Below, in pieces: positions 37,674 through 47,482 of a DNA stretch of 64,000 nucleotides; positions within the stretch are counted from its first letter, which is position 1; each line of letters starts with the position of its first letter. Where the stretch lies: positions 124,001-188,000 of the forward strand of contig JADFZZ010000001.1 of assembly GCA_015232315.1 (NCBI GenBank). Direction: 5' to 3'. The notes beneath the pieces are model-generated. The model had not been told where the DNA came from and made no database searches. It saw nothing but the letters and a program-made list of their open reading frames with translations. The DNA is from SAR324 cluster bacterium (lineage in GTDB: Bacteria; SAR324; NAC60-12). Position numbers and translations under genes: made by a program.

Positions 37674-38504
37674 TTAATGGTAATATTTATTATAAAGTTT
37701 TGTGGTAACACCACTTTTTTCCAGTTCCTTCAAGGCCTTTTCCAGTTTTCCCGCGACACTGTCCGGCGTGACAATGATGGGGACGTTCTTTATATCCAGT
37801 GGTTTGAATTTGTTATAGCCAGAGTTGGGGGCCTGGCCAAAGTGTTTGGATTTCATGGAAAAAGCGAGATATAGCGGTTCATTGCCGCCACAGCAGTCTG
37901 GATGAATCTGGATATCAGTGATTTTATTCTTTTTCAGGTAATATTCCACGGAGGATCTATTGTAGATATAAAAATGCCCTTTTTTTCCGCGAATCAGGTC
38001 AATGGCTTTATCCAGCGACATTTCCGGAATTCTGCTTTGGTAGACGCCCCCGATTCCTTCAAGATGGTTCGCTCCACCCAGATCCATGAGCATGGTTTTG
38101 CCTTTCAGTTGGTTGAGATCGGTTACTTCAGGGAGATCCATCAGTGATATTCCTACATTGCCTCCTGGAAGTCCATTGATGATGTAATAGACATTTTCAC
38201 TTCGTTCTTCCGTAAAATTGAATCCGGGATAAAAATCAATTTCTCCTGTTTCAAGATTATACTCGATACTTCTTTTGGTTTTTCGCACCACTTCCAGGGT
38301 GCATCCAATTTTTTCCGCGGCGATCTTGTATAAATCATAGTACAGACCGGAATTATCCGGCGCCTCGGCGATCAACGGCACATTTTCGTTTGTGCGATAG
38401 CCCATTTTCAGAACACAGGCAGCATCCGCAGTCTCAACCATGACCGCAAGCGCAAGCATGATGGTGAGCGTGAGTTTCATTGTTGTTAGCATGGAATTAC
38501 GCAT
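37674..38504 (-). CDS. Periplasmic solute-binding protein (SBP_bac_3-like)
   Basis: 276 residues with a signal peptide (LTLTIMLALAVMVETADA). The body follows the type 3 solute-binding fold: LKMGYRTNENVPLIAEAPDNSGLYYDLYKIAAEKIGC, then EVVRKTKRSIEYNLETGEIDFYPGFNFTEER and LNQLKGKTMLMDLGG. A GGAGGG ribosome site precedes the ATG. No permease or ATPase gene adjoins, so it may be an orphan binding protein serving a sensor. Cognate ligand unknown. Confidence 0.82.
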   Translation of the reverse strand: MRNSMLTTMKLTLTIMLALAVMVETADAACVLKMGYRTNENVPLIAEAPDNSGLYYDLYKIAAEKIGCTLEVVRKTKRSIEYNLETGEIDFYPGFNFTEERSENVYYIINGLPGGNVGISLMDLPEVTDLNQLKGKTMLMDLGGANHLEGIGGVYQSRIPEMSLDKAIDLIRGKKGHFYIYNRSSVEYYLKKNKITDIQIHPDCCGGNEPLYLAFSMKSKHFGQAPNSGYNKFKPLDIKNVPIIVTPDSVAGKLEKALKELEKSGVTTKLYNKYYH

Positions 38505-38646
38505 AAGTTCCCTCCGTTGTCGGGATACATTGTCAGGATTTGGCCGACATTGACCATCCCCGCTCGACAGATCCCCTCAAGAATTTCAATAGTTTTACAT
38601 TATTTGTGTTCTACTGATCCCATCTGTAAAATACAAACTGAAAAAA

Positions 38647-41600
38647 TTATCTGTCTACAAGATCCGTAGTCCTGCTCAAGGCCTGTTCACAACGCTGAAC
38701 ATACACCTGTGCCACCGGGTCCTGTGGAAAAACTTCCTGGCAACTTTTGAAACGCTTCAACGCGTCCTCATAGCGTTGCGACTGATATAAATGCCATCCT
38801 TCTTCAAAAAATCCTCTGGTGGCATGTTTCAGTTCCTGAATTTCCGGAAGATCGGCGTTGAACACTTCATACACCGTGACCATCTGTTCCTTGCCTTTGG
38901 CTTTGACCCGATCCACAAAACGTGTCGCGTATCGACCGGGATCGGACAATCGGGAGCGTGTCTGTTCACTGATCAGCAAGGGCACCTGATACATTTTGGT
39001 CATTCCTTCAATGCGTGACGCCAGATTGACAGCGTCACTGATCACTGTTCCTTCCATGCGTCCCTGTTCACCAATGGTTCCCAGCATGAGTTCCCCGGTG
39101 TTCAAACCAATGCCCACACGAATTGGAACTTCACCACTACGTTTTCTTTGGGCATTGTAAAGTTCCAGAGCTTTCAGCATCCCGATAGCCGCGTCCAGCG
39201 CGTTATCGGCGCTTTGATCAAACAGGGCCATGATGGCATCGCCAATGTATTTATCGATGAATCCGTGGTGTTCACGAACCACCGGACCAAGCTGATTGAG
39301 GAAGGAATTCAGAAACTTGAAATTTTGCTCCGGTGTCATCTTTTCTGAAATGCTGGTGAACGAACGGATATCGGAAAACAGGATGGTCATGTCACGTTTG
39401 ACCTGATCGCCCAGATGGATATTGAGAATGCTGTCCTTGCCAAGCAGATCCAGAAATTCGCGCGGCACAAACCGGGTGTAGGCGTTGGCCATTTGCGAAA
39501 CTTCAAGATGCATGGAAATCCGTGACAGCAATTCCTGCTTGAAAAAAGGTTTGGTGAGATAGTCATTGGCGCCGGAATTGAACCCTTCGGTCAAATCATT
39601 CACCCGATTTTTGGCCGTGAGCAAAATCACTGGCAACGTGCTGGCGGGAAATTGCTCACGAAGCTGTCGGCAGACTTCATAGCCTGTCATTTTCGGCATC
39701 ATCACATCCAGCAGAATCAGGTCCGGTTTCAGTCCATTGGCTATGAGATCCAGCGCTTCCCTGCCATTGCTCGCTTGTGTGACCGCATAGTGATAGAGCG
39801 ACAGATAATTCACCAGCACCTGCAAATTCACCGGCTCATCATCCACAATCAGAATGTTGAAGGTCGCGTCTGGTTGAACCGATCTGATCACGTCCAGGGC
39901 GGCGTCCGGGCTTTCCTGTATGCCATAAATCGAGGATGTCAGCGGCGATGACGCGGTTTCCGCGGATTCTTTACTGACAGGAATGGTGAAACAAAAAGTA
40001 GATCCGTGATTCAGTTCCGATGTCAGCCCTATGGTTCCACCATGTAGATCCACCAGTTGCCGGGTGATCGCCAGTCCGAGTCCGGTGCCTCCATATTGCC
40101 GTGACGTGGAAGCGTCCACCTGATCAAACGCGGCAAAGACCTGTTCAAATTTGTCTTCAGGAATCCCAATACCGGTATCATTCACTGAAATTTCTGCCAG
40201 CTTGTCACGCACCATGGCGGTCACACTGATTTCACCCTTGTCGGTGAATTTGATGGCATTGCCCACCAGATTATACAAAATCTGCTGAAGACGGTTTTCA
40301 TCACCCGCCACATCCGGAAAATCGTCAGGAATCAGATTATTCAGTTTCAGTGATTTCTGCAGGGCCAGAGGTTCCATGATTTTCAGGATGATGTCCGCAA
40401 TCTGACGCATGTTGACCGGTTTGATCTGCAACACAATGTCCTTATTTTTCAGTTTGGAAAAATCGAGGATGTCATTCACCAGATGCGCCAGTCGTTTTCC
40501 ACTCAATACCACCAGCACCAGATTGTTTTTCTGAACGGCTGTCATTTCTCCGGTTGCGCCATCCAGCATGGATTCCACAATGCCGATGATGCCATTGAGC
40601 GGCGTCCGCAATTCATGGGAGGTGTTGGCCAGAAACTCATCTTTCATCTGATCCATGGTTCGGAGTTCTCTGTTTTTAATTTCCAGATCCTGGGAATACT
40701 GAAACAACTGTGCCCGAATATCGGAAAAATGCTGTTCCACCAGCCAGATCAGGGACAAAATGAGCACAAGCAGGCCTTCAGTGGTCCAGAATGACAGCCA
40801 TGGAACCAACCCCAACGCAACCAGCATATCATTGATCCCTGCCAGGCCGAAGATACCGGAACCCAGCGAAAAGATCCGGCCTTTCAGCGATTGGCTGTGA
40901 TGATAACGGGTGTGATACACCATCATGATCAAAATATTGAGAATCATGAACACATACAGAAAATTCATGGTGTGAGAGGGTTCCGCGAGACCCGTGATGT
41001 TGAGCAAAAATCCCAGCAGACCCACAACCAGAAATGACTGCCATTGACGCCGGATGATCCATTTGTTTTCTCCTCCGAACAATTGCTCATAAGCAGAAAA
41101 CAAACCGACCGGCATGAGATAGAAGGAAAAAACCGAAGCCTGGGACATTACCCTGGCAATGGATGGATAAAGACCCGTAATCACGCATAAACTGAGTTCA
41201 AAAATACCCATGGACAGGCAGAATACGCCAAAGGCCAGAAAAATAACATTCTTCCGGTTCAGGAGGTATAACATGAACTGAAACAGCCCCAGAATGACCA
41301 TCAGGCTTCCCACAAACAATTTGGGCGCGCCGAATCGGAGAACTTCAAGGAACAGGTCCATCTGTTCACCCAGATACACCGGAGAAAACCGGAACATATT
41401 ATTTCCAGCGGCCGGGATACGGATCAGCAACCATTTTCCCGAAAAATCAGGAGACAGGCCAAACAGACTGACACCGACCATTTTGCCGTTTCCCTGACAG
41501 AAATGCGCCACGCAAGTCCCAACCAACTCATCATTGACATGAATGCTGTAGGCATAATTGATGTGAAAATGATAAATTCCCGGCTGAACCCATTTGTTTT

Positions 41601-41901
41601 CAGGCAGGCGGGTTCGAAACCAGGTATCGGTGTCTTTTTCCGGAAAGAAGGGCAGATAAAAGCTGTTGAAGGGTTTCCAGATCTGGTCGGTTTCCGGTTG
41701 CAGATATTTTGACGGAATCGTCTGTTGAAGTGGTTCCGAGGGCAACGTGAGGGTTTCCCACTGGAGTATTTCGATCAACGATTGTTCCTCCATGCTCAAC
41801 ACATGCTGTCCTTCAGCATGAAGCTGAAACAGGAAGGATGAGGCCGATAATATCAGGATGGAACCCCACAATCTGGTGAAAATCAGGATTTGATGTTTCA
41901 T
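38647..41901 (-). CDS. 7TM hybrid histidine kinase-receiver with class III nucleotidyl cyclase
   Basis: 1084 residues. Signal peptide and periplasmic beta domain (~30-190), seven membrane helices of 7TMR-DISM type (~195-395), HisKA with NTSHELRTPLNGIIG (His ~430), HATPase with NAIKF, DTGIGIP and GTGLGLAI (~530-645), a receiver with LIVDDEP and LLDVMMP (~682-800), and a class III cyclase (~840-1010). The cyclase keeps both metal aspartates (FSDIRSFT, YIGDAIMALF), an adenine-site lysine (FIDKYIGD) and transition-state Asn/Arg (NLASRIEG), so adenylate cyclase activity is likely. The C terminus is TPR-like. The ATG is one base after the upstream tandem-CheR stop, with GGAG, so the pair is translationally coupled. 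A ligand thus appears to control cAMP by phosphorelay. Confidence 0.92.
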   Translation of the reverse strand: MKHQILIFTRLWGSILILSASSFLFQLHAEGQHVLSMEEQSLIEILQWETLTLPSEPLQQTIPSKYLQPETDQIWKPFNSFYLPFFPEKDTDTWFRTRLPENKWVQPGIYHFHINYAYSIHVNDELVGTCVAHFCQGNGKMVGVSLFGLSPDFSGKWLLIRIPAAGNNMFRFSPVYLGEQMDLFLEVLRFGAPKLFVGSLMVILGLFQFMLYLLNRKNVIFLAFGVFCLSMGIFELSLCVITGLYPSIARVMSQASVFSFYLMPVGLFSAYEQLFGGENKWIIRRQWQSFLVVGLLGFLLNITGLAEPSHTMNFLYVFMILNILIMMVYHTRYHHSQSLKGRIFSLGSGIFGLAGINDMLVALGLVPWLSFWTTEGLLVLILSLIWLVEQHFSDIRAQLFQYSQDLEIKNRELRTMDQMKDEFLANTSHELRTPLNGIIGIVESMLDGATGEMTAVQKNNLVLVVLSGKRLAHLVNDILDFSKLKNKDIVLQIKPVNMRQIADIILKIMEPLALQKSLKLNNLIPDDFPDVAGDENRLQQILYNLVGNAIKFTDKGEISVTAMVRDKLAEISVNDTGIGIPEDKFEQVFAAFDQVDASTSRQYGGTGLGLAITRQLVDLHGGTIGLTSELNHGSTFCFTIPVSKESAETASSPLTSSIYGIQESPDAALDVIRSVQPDATFNILIVDDEPVNLQVLVNYLSLYHYAVTQASNGREALDLIANGLKPDLILLDVMMPKMTGYEVCRQLREQFPASTLPVILLTAKNRVNDLTEGFNSGANDYLTKPFFKQELLSRISMHLEVSQMANAYTRFVPREFLDLLGKDSILNIHLGDQVKRDMTILFSDIRSFTSISEKMTPEQNFKFLNSFLNQLGPVVREHHGFIDKYIGDAIMALFDQSADNALDAAIGMLKALELYNAQRKRSGEVPIRVGIGLNTGELMLGTIGEQGRMEGTVISDAVNLASRIEGMTKMYQVPLLISEQTRSRLSDPGRYATRFVDRVKAKGKEQMVTVYEVFNADLPEIQELKHATRGFFEEGWHLYQSQRYEDALKRFKSCQEVFPQDPVAQVYVQRCEQALSRTTDLVDR

Positions 41902-41902
41902 G

Positions 41903-43663
41903 CTAACTCCATGGTTTCTGATAAACGCATTCTCTCGCGTAAATGAAGGGAAGCTTCATCACAATGTCTGATGACACATACGGGTCCAGAAAGAGGAAGC
42001 CTCCAGGTTCGAGCATGTGGTATAACCGCTTTATCATCTCCAGCATCCGGTTTTTCTCAAAATACCGCAACACATGACGGCAGAAAATCACATCGAAGCG
42101 GGCAAGCTGGATGATGTCAAAATGATGCGCCAGATTCATGCGGTTGAAGGTCAGATTCCGGCGAATCAGTGGCGTCACCTCATACGCGTTGTCTTTCATC
42201 ATAAAATAATGAGAAAGGTATTCATCCGGCATATTGGTCAGTTTGGATGCGTAATATCGACCTTGCTTCGCGGTTTCCAGCAACCGGCTGCTGATGTCTG
42301 TGGCCACGATTTCATAGTTCCATCCGGTATTGCTGAGTATGATATCCAGAATGATCGCAAGGGTATAAGCTTCTTCGCCAGAGCCGCACCCCGCGGACCA
42401 GACCCGCAGTGTCGGTAACAGCCGTGGCGAAAATTCCATGATCTCAATAAGGCATTCCTCCGCTAAAAAATCCAGTTGATCAAATTCCCTGAAAAACCAC
42501 GTTTCCTGTTCAACCACCTGATCCAGCAAATTTTCCAGTTCACCTTCATCCGGTTGACGCAACAATTCCAGATAATTTCCACTATGCTGTATTTTATGAA
42601 CCATCATCCGTTGTTTCATCTGGGCCATTACCTGAGCTTCCCGGTATTTGAAAAACAAACCCGTTTTCTCCTGAAGAAACCGGCACACCTCGGTGATGTC
42701 GTGGTTGCGGGGTTGAATCAAGGTATCGGGACGCAAAAATGCAGGCTCCACCGGCAATGGCCGAATGAGTTCCTCCTCCATTTCGAAAAAAACCAGATCC
42801 ACCGGAACTTTTTCCAGCGGCGTCTCAATTTTCATCAAATGATGCTTCTGGTGCATGAGATTGCCTGAAAACCGGCGCGGAATAAAATCAGCGGAAATTC
42901 TCGAAACAGATTCGGTGGTGCTCAGACAGATAAACCCGCCGGGATTGAGGGCCTGATGCAGATCCTCCATGACCTGTTGCCGCGTTTCCTGATTGAAATA
43001 AAACAGAACGTTTCGGCAGAAAATGAAATCAAAATTTCGCATCCGCTTCATTTCACTGCGGTCCAGCAAATTCAAACGGTTGAAGCTGATTTTTTTTCGG
43101 AGGGTGTCACCTACGGAATAGCCTTCCGGAAATTTACGGAAATAATCTGTCAGATAATTGGCGGGGATTTGTTTGAAAACACGGTCATCGTAAATACCGG
43201 TTTTGGCGAAATTGAGTGAAATAAAATCAAAATCAGTGGCGACGATTTCAAAATCCCACCGGGAGTCCAGGGCCAGCGTCATGAGCAGGGCCACGGAATA
43301 GGGTTCTTCCCCGGTTGAGCATCCGGCGGACCAGACCCGGATGGTTCTCTGTCCGGTCTGAATTTTTCTGGCCTTGATTTCAGGCAGGCAATTTTCAATA
43401 AAACAGGCGAGTTGCTTGATATCCCGGAAAAAATAACTGTGATGATTCAGTAGCGGTCCCATCAGGATCGCCAGTTCCCCAAGGGCATGTTCCGGAGAAA
43501 AAAGGTATTCCTGATATCGCGTCAGCTCAGGAATATTCATCTGTTCCATCCGCAAACGAATCTGCCGCTCCACTTTGGGGTATTTTTCAGGCTCCAGCAA
43601 AAATCCGCTCTCACGCTCCAGATATCTGTATATTTTTTTCAGTTCATCCGTGTCAACAGTCAT
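41903..43663 (-). CDS. Tandem CheR-type methyltransferase protein
   Basis: 586 residues containing two complete CheR units: residues ~1-275 (LNHHSYFFRDIKQLACF, RVWSAGCSTGEEPYSVALL, FEIVATDFDFISLNFAKTGIY, FDFIFCRNVLFYF) and ~320-586 (VEQETWFFREFDQLDFL, RVWSAGCGSGEEAYTLAII, YEIVATDISSRLLETAKQGRY, FDVIFCRHVLRYF). Both keep the SAM-binding GCxxGEE. CheR methylates glutamates of chemoreceptors; two fused copies in one chain are unusual. No chemoreceptor, CheB, CheA or CheW gene is in the window. Its stop overlaps the start region of the kinase-cyclase gene, so the proteins probably work together. Confidence 0.9.
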   Translation of the reverse strand: MTVDTDELKKIYRYLERESGFLLEPEKYPKVERQIRLRMEQMNIPELTRYQEYLFSPEHALGELAILMGPLLNHHSYFFRDIKQLACFIENCLPEIKARKIQTGQRTIRVWSAGCSTGEEPYSVALLMTLALDSRWDFEIVATDFDFISLNFAKTGIYDDRVFKQIPANYLTDYFRKFPEGYSVGDTLRKKISFNRLNLLDRSEMKRMRNFDFIFCRNVLFYFNQETRQQVMEDLHQALNPGGFICLSTTESVSRISADFIPRRFSGNLMHQKHHLMKIETPLEKVPVDLVFFEMEEELIRPLPVEPAFLRPDTLIQPRNHDITEVCRFLQEKTGLFFKYREAQVMAQMKQRMMVHKIQHSGNYLELLRQPDEGELENLLDQVVEQETWFFREFDQLDFLAEECLIEIMEFSPRLLPTLRVWSAGCGSGEEAYTLAIILDIILSNTGWNYEIVATDISSRLLETAKQGRYYASKLTNMPDEYLSHYFMMKDNAYEVTPLIRRNLTFNRMNLAHHFDIIQLARFDVIFCRHVLRYFEKNRMLEMIKRLYHMLEPGGFLFLDPYVSSDIVMKLPFIYARECVYQKPWS

Positions 43664-43691
43664 TCAGGAACGCCAAAGAATAAGTTATAAC

Positions 43692-44504
43692 TTATGTTTG
43701 TCGATTTTGACGCAGTAATTCCAGTTCCCTGCGTAATGCTTCATTTTCCTTTTCCACGGTTTCAGCCCGATTCAGCGCAGAGGTTTCCGCTTGTCTTGCC
43801 CTGGCTGTCTTCTCTTTTTCTTCCGCTACCGCTTTTTCCGCGGTATCCGCTCTTTGGGCTTCCTGTTCCGCTCTTTGGGCTTCCTGTTCCGCTCTTTGGG
43901 CTTCCTGTTCCGCTCTTTGGGCTTCCTGTTCCGCTCTTTGGGCTTCCCGCTCAATACTGGTCGGAATCGGGTACTGATGTTGATTAAACAACCTGAACAG
44001 ACCCTCTGTTTCGAGTCCTACGTAAATCCCCAATTTTTCTAAAAAAAACATCCCTTTTTCATTGGCTTCCACCGCGTGATATTTGCCTTTGCGGGACTCA
44101 AACACATTCAGATAAATAGCGTGGGGATCAAAAATCACATAATAGGGGACTTTCAGGATTTGTTCATAAATCTGTTTTTTGTGATGATGATCCATCCGGC
44201 GAGTGCTGAAGGAACTGAATTCCATGACCAGATCCAGTTGGGATTCTTCTTCCCAAGCCAGATACACCCGTTTGGCGTGGGGCGGCTGCTGACGGCATAG
44301 CAGAGAATCGGGCGAAATCATTTTGCGGGGATTGCCTTCCTCGTAATACAGGCAGATGTTGCCGGAAACATAGGCTTGAGGAAAAGCGTTTTGCAGAAGA
44401 TCTGCCGCGCGTAACAACAGAATGCGGTGGGTGTCAGTTTCAGCCATCGGTTTTCCATCGGTTTCAGGGTAAACAATATCCGTTTTTTTCTGGGTAGCCA
44501 GCAT
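43692..44504 (-). CDS. Uma2/DUF820-family PD-(D/E)XK endonuclease-like protein
   Basis: About 270 residues from ATG 44504, supported by GGAGGAGG upstream. Uma2 domain (residues ~1-170): MAETDTHRILLLRAADLLQNAF, ISPDSLLCRQQPP, QLDLVMEFSSFSTRRMD, KKQIYEQILKVPYYVIFDP, matching the PD-(D/E)XK pattern. A coiled-coil region of EAQRAEQ heptads, encoded by 21-bp repeats, fills the C terminus. Function of the family is unclear; it is abundant in cyanobacteria and other filamentous or surface-associated bacteria. 28 bases upstream of the CheR gene. Confidence 0.85.
   Translation of the reverse strand: MLATQKKTDIVYPETDGKPMAETDTHRILLLRAADLLQNAFPQAYVSGNICLYYEEGNPRKMISPDSLLCRQQPPHAKRVYLAWEEESQLDLVMEFSSFSTRRMDHHHKKQIYEQILKVPYYVIFDPHAIYLNVFESRKGKYHAVEANEKGMFFLEKLGIYVGLETEGLFRLFNQHQYPIPTSIEREAQRAEQEAQRAEQEAQRAEQEAQRAEQEAQRADTAEKAVAEEKEKTARARQAETSALNRAETVEKENEALRRELELLRQNRQT
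43846..43950 (-). repeat. 21-bp tandem repeat, five units, in the Uma2-family gene
   Basis: Five copies of tccgctctttgggcttcctgt, the last slightly diverged, each encoding a heptad EAQRAEQ of the coiled coil. Exactly one heptad per unit, so copy-number change would preserve both frame and heptad register. Confidence 0.95.
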
Positions 44505-44558
44505 GTCGGCCTCCTCCGTTAACAGCGAATTGACGATGAGTGACACGGCACAAGACAA

Positions 44559-45102
44559 GGTTTCCCTCTCGTCGGCATGTCAGGAATGAAAGAAGGTGAA
44601 GCATTCTCCACCAACGCCAGGAGAATAGTTGTGTTGTAATAGAAAATGGGGGGGAACTCCAGAAGGATTTTTATGATCCTTCATTCCTCACTCCCTCTGC
44701 GGGCCACTTATGTGTAATTTCGCGCCAGCGACTCATTATAGCGTTTTTGCTCATCGTCGCCTCGTTTCATTGGAGGAAAAGCAAGATCGGGTTCTGTTAG
44801 AAATCTGCATACAACAGCATCCCTTCAGGCGCGTCCGGATTCCATTCCGCTCCTTCCAGCGCGCAATGTGCGCCTGTAACATTTCCAACCCTCGTTCCAC
44901 ATCATGTACAAGATATGTGACCATTTTCTGAACAAACGCCGGTTTGGAAGTCATGATGTCCTTGTCAAAATTTATCTTGAACGCGAGGCATCGAAATCGT
45001 TAAACTGTGTAGAGGCGCAACATATTACACTTGGGATGGGTGAAATTTGGAATTTTGTAGAGATGCGATTAATCGCGTCTCTACAGTTTCCTGAGCGACA
45101 GA
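44559..45102. other. Gene-poor region with a REP-like palindrome
   Basis: No convincing gene in 540 bases. Overlapping short frames on both strands lack ribosome sites and family features. At 45057-45084, GTAGAGATGCGATTA and ATCGCGTCTCTAC form a palindrome bounded by GTAG/CTAC, related to the one at 10520. A partial sister motif (GTAGAGGCGC) is at about 45009. Confidence 0.7.
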
Positions 45103-47394
45103 TCACGATTTGGCGGGAGCCGCTGGTTTTCTGCCACCTTTTTTGCGAGGAGTCGGAGCTGTGGCAATGATCTGTTCACAGAGTTCCTGAGTGAGTGTGT
45201 TGGGGTCCTGGTCTTTAGGGATTTTATAGTTGTTAGAACCTTTTTTGATGTAATGCCCATAAGGTCCCTTCCGCACGGTAATATCACCAAATTCATGCAA
45301 AATCCCTTTAGGCTGGGAAGCCTGTTGTTCAATCACTTCCAGCGCCTGTTCCAGACTGACATCCAGCGGGTCCACATTTTTCAGGGAATAAAAGGTTTTG
45401 CCTTTCCGGATATATGGCCCGAATCGGCCACGACCAACCCAGATTTCCTCATCAGCGGTATCTTTTCCCAGCATTTTGGGGAGATCAAAAAACTTCAGGG
45501 ATTCCTCGAGTGTGATGTCATAAATATTTTTTTCTTTGGGAACTGACGCGAACAAGGGTTTTTCCGGATCATCCTTGGTGCCAATCTGAACCATCGGTCC
45601 AAAGCGGCCTACACGCACAGAAACTTCCCGTCCTGTTTTGGGATCAGTGCCCAGCTTGCGTTCCTGAAAAACTTCCCCGCGTCGCACCGATTGCTGTTTT
45701 TCATCAATTTGGGAATGAAACGGCTGATAGAACGCCTGCATCACGCTTATCCACTGTTTTTCTCCACGGGCAATGCTGTCAAAATCCTGTTCAATCTTGG
45801 CGGTGAAGCCCAGATCCACAATATCCGCAAAATGCTGGATCAGAAAATCCGTTACAATTTCACCGATATGGGTGGGGATCAGTTTTTTCTCAGGCGTTTT
45901 TTCCACATACTTCCGATCCATGATCGTGGAAATGGTCGGCGCATAGGTCGAAGGCCGTCCAATGCCTTCTGATTCCAGTTTCTTGACCAGAGACGCTTCG
46001 GTGTAGCGTGCGGGCGGTTTGGTGAACAGTTGTTCCTTCAGCAGATTTTTTAAATGTAGCGGATCACCTTTCTTGATATCCGGCAACAGCACATCATTGG
46101 TTTCCAGTTCGGCTTCAGGATTGTCGGAACCTTCCACATAAACTTTCAGAAATCCGGCAAACAGCAGTTTCTGGCCTTTTGACTGAAACAGATATTCCTG
46201 ATCGGTGCCGCCCAGAATATTGATGGTGGTCTGCGCAAATTTCGCGTCTGACATCTGCGTCGCCAGGGTTCGTTTCCAGATCAGATTATACAATTTGAAC
46301 TGCTGATCGTTCAAATGGGCTTTCACCTGTGCGGGTTTCAGCGACAAATCCACCGGACGGATCGCTTCATGGGCTTCCTGTGCCCCTTTGGTTTTGGTTA
46401 CAAATTGCCGGGGAGACTTCACCCGATATTCATTTCCATATTCCTGTGTGATCACATCCAGTGCCTGTTGAACCGCCTGTTGTGCCAGATTGACCGAGTC
46501 GGTACGCATGTAAGTGATCAATCCGCCGGTGTAACCGGGAATTTCAAAATTCCCTTCATAAAGCTGCTGAGCTACCGACATGGTTTGTTTGACGGAATAT
46601 CCCAGTTTACGGGAGGCTTCCTGTTGCAGAGTCGATGTTGTGAAGGGTGGAACAGGTCGGCGAATGCTGTCTTTTTCTTCAATGCTATCAATATTCAGCG
46701 GCCCCTGGCGCACATTGCGTTCAATGGCTTCCGCTTCTTCCTGATTTTTTACCCGGATGGCCTTGCCTTTGAATTTGGCCAACTCCGCCTGAAACGCCGG
46801 ATCCTGGAACAGCAACTTGATTTTCCAGTATTCTTCGGGAATGAACTGGCGGATCTCCCGTTCCCGCTCAACCACGATCCGCACTGCCACGCTCTGGACA
46901 CGTCCGGCGGAAAGACCGCCCTGAATTTTTTTCCAGAGCAACGGAGACAGTTCATAACCCACTGCCCGGTCAAGAATCCTGCGAGCCTGCTGGGCGTCAA
47001 CCAATTGCTGGTCCACATCCCGTGGATTCCGGAGCGCTTCCTGGATCGCGGTTTGAGTGATTTCATGAAATACAATCCGTTTTACCGGATTTTTTTTAAT
47101 GCCCAGGGCTTCTAGCAAATGCCATGAAATCGCTTCTCCTTCACGGTCCTCGTCGGTTGCCAGATAAATCATGGTATCTTTCTGAATCATCTGTTTGATG
47201 GACGAAATGACCTTCTTTTTATCTTTGGTCACTTCATAAAACGGAGTGAATGATTCAGTGTCAAATCCCAGTTGTTTCTCGGGCAAATCCCTGACATGTC
47301 CCATAGAGGCGACAACCTGATAATCTTTACCCAGAAATCTGGAAATGGTTTTTGCCTTGGCTGGAGATTCCACAATGATCAAATGGCTGGTCAT
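45103..47394 (-). CDS. topA: DNA topoisomerase I
   Basis: 763-residue type IA topoisomerase relaxing negative supercoils. TOPRIM domain: LIIVESPAKAKTISRFLG, IYLATDEDREGEAISWHL (acidic residues); QARRILDRAVGYELSPLLW; GGLSAGRVQSVAVRI; ITYMRTDSVNLA with the nucleophilic tyrosine; ARYTEASLVKKLESEGIGRPSTY. C-terminal zinc fingers are absent; instead there are three cysteine-free repeat modules (VRVGRFGPMVQIG, VGRGRFGPYIRKG, VRKGPYGHYIKKG) and a Lys/Pro/Ala tail, as in several non-enteric bacteria. Confidence 0.97.
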   Translation of the reverse strand: MTSHLIIVESPAKAKTISRFLGKDYQVVASMGHVRDLPEKQLGFDTESFTPFYEVTKDKKKVISSIKQMIQKDTMIYLATDEDREGEAISWHLLEALGIKKNPVKRIVFHEITQTAIQEALRNPRDVDQQLVDAQQARRILDRAVGYELSPLLWKKIQGGLSAGRVQSVAVRIVVEREREIRQFIPEEYWKIKLLFQDPAFQAELAKFKGKAIRVKNQEEAEAIERNVRQGPLNIDSIEEKDSIRRPVPPFTTSTLQQEASRKLGYSVKQTMSVAQQLYEGNFEIPGYTGGLITYMRTDSVNLAQQAVQQALDVITQEYGNEYRVKSPRQFVTKTKGAQEAHEAIRPVDLSLKPAQVKAHLNDQQFKLYNLIWKRTLATQMSDAKFAQTTINILGGTDQEYLFQSKGQKLLFAGFLKVYVEGSDNPEAELETNDVLLPDIKKGDPLHLKNLLKEQLFTKPPARYTEASLVKKLESEGIGRPSTYAPTISTIMDRKYVEKTPEKKLIPTHIGEIVTDFLIQHFADIVDLGFTAKIEQDFDSIARGEKQWISVMQAFYQPFHSQIDEKQQSVRRGEVFQERKLGTDPKTGREVSVRVGRFGPMVQIGTKDDPEKPLFASVPKEKNIYDITLEESLKFFDLPKMLGKDTADEEIWVGRGRFGPYIRKGKTFYSLKNVDPLDVSLEQALEVIEQQASQPKGILHEFGDITVRKGPYGHYIKKGSNNYKIPKDQDPNTLTQELCEQIIATAPTPRKKGGRKPAAPAKS

Positions 47395-47482
47395 GTTTTT
47401 TTATGTAACGGGTTAAAAAATATAATGGATTTCAATAATTAACATGGTTTTCTGTGACATAAACTTGCCGAAGGAAGCCCAT

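Noticed and set aside
44751-44954. 67-residue minus-strand frame in the gene-poor stretch before topA
   Set aside because: No ribosome site, odd composition (GCCCMQ), overlapped by equally open frames on the plus strand.
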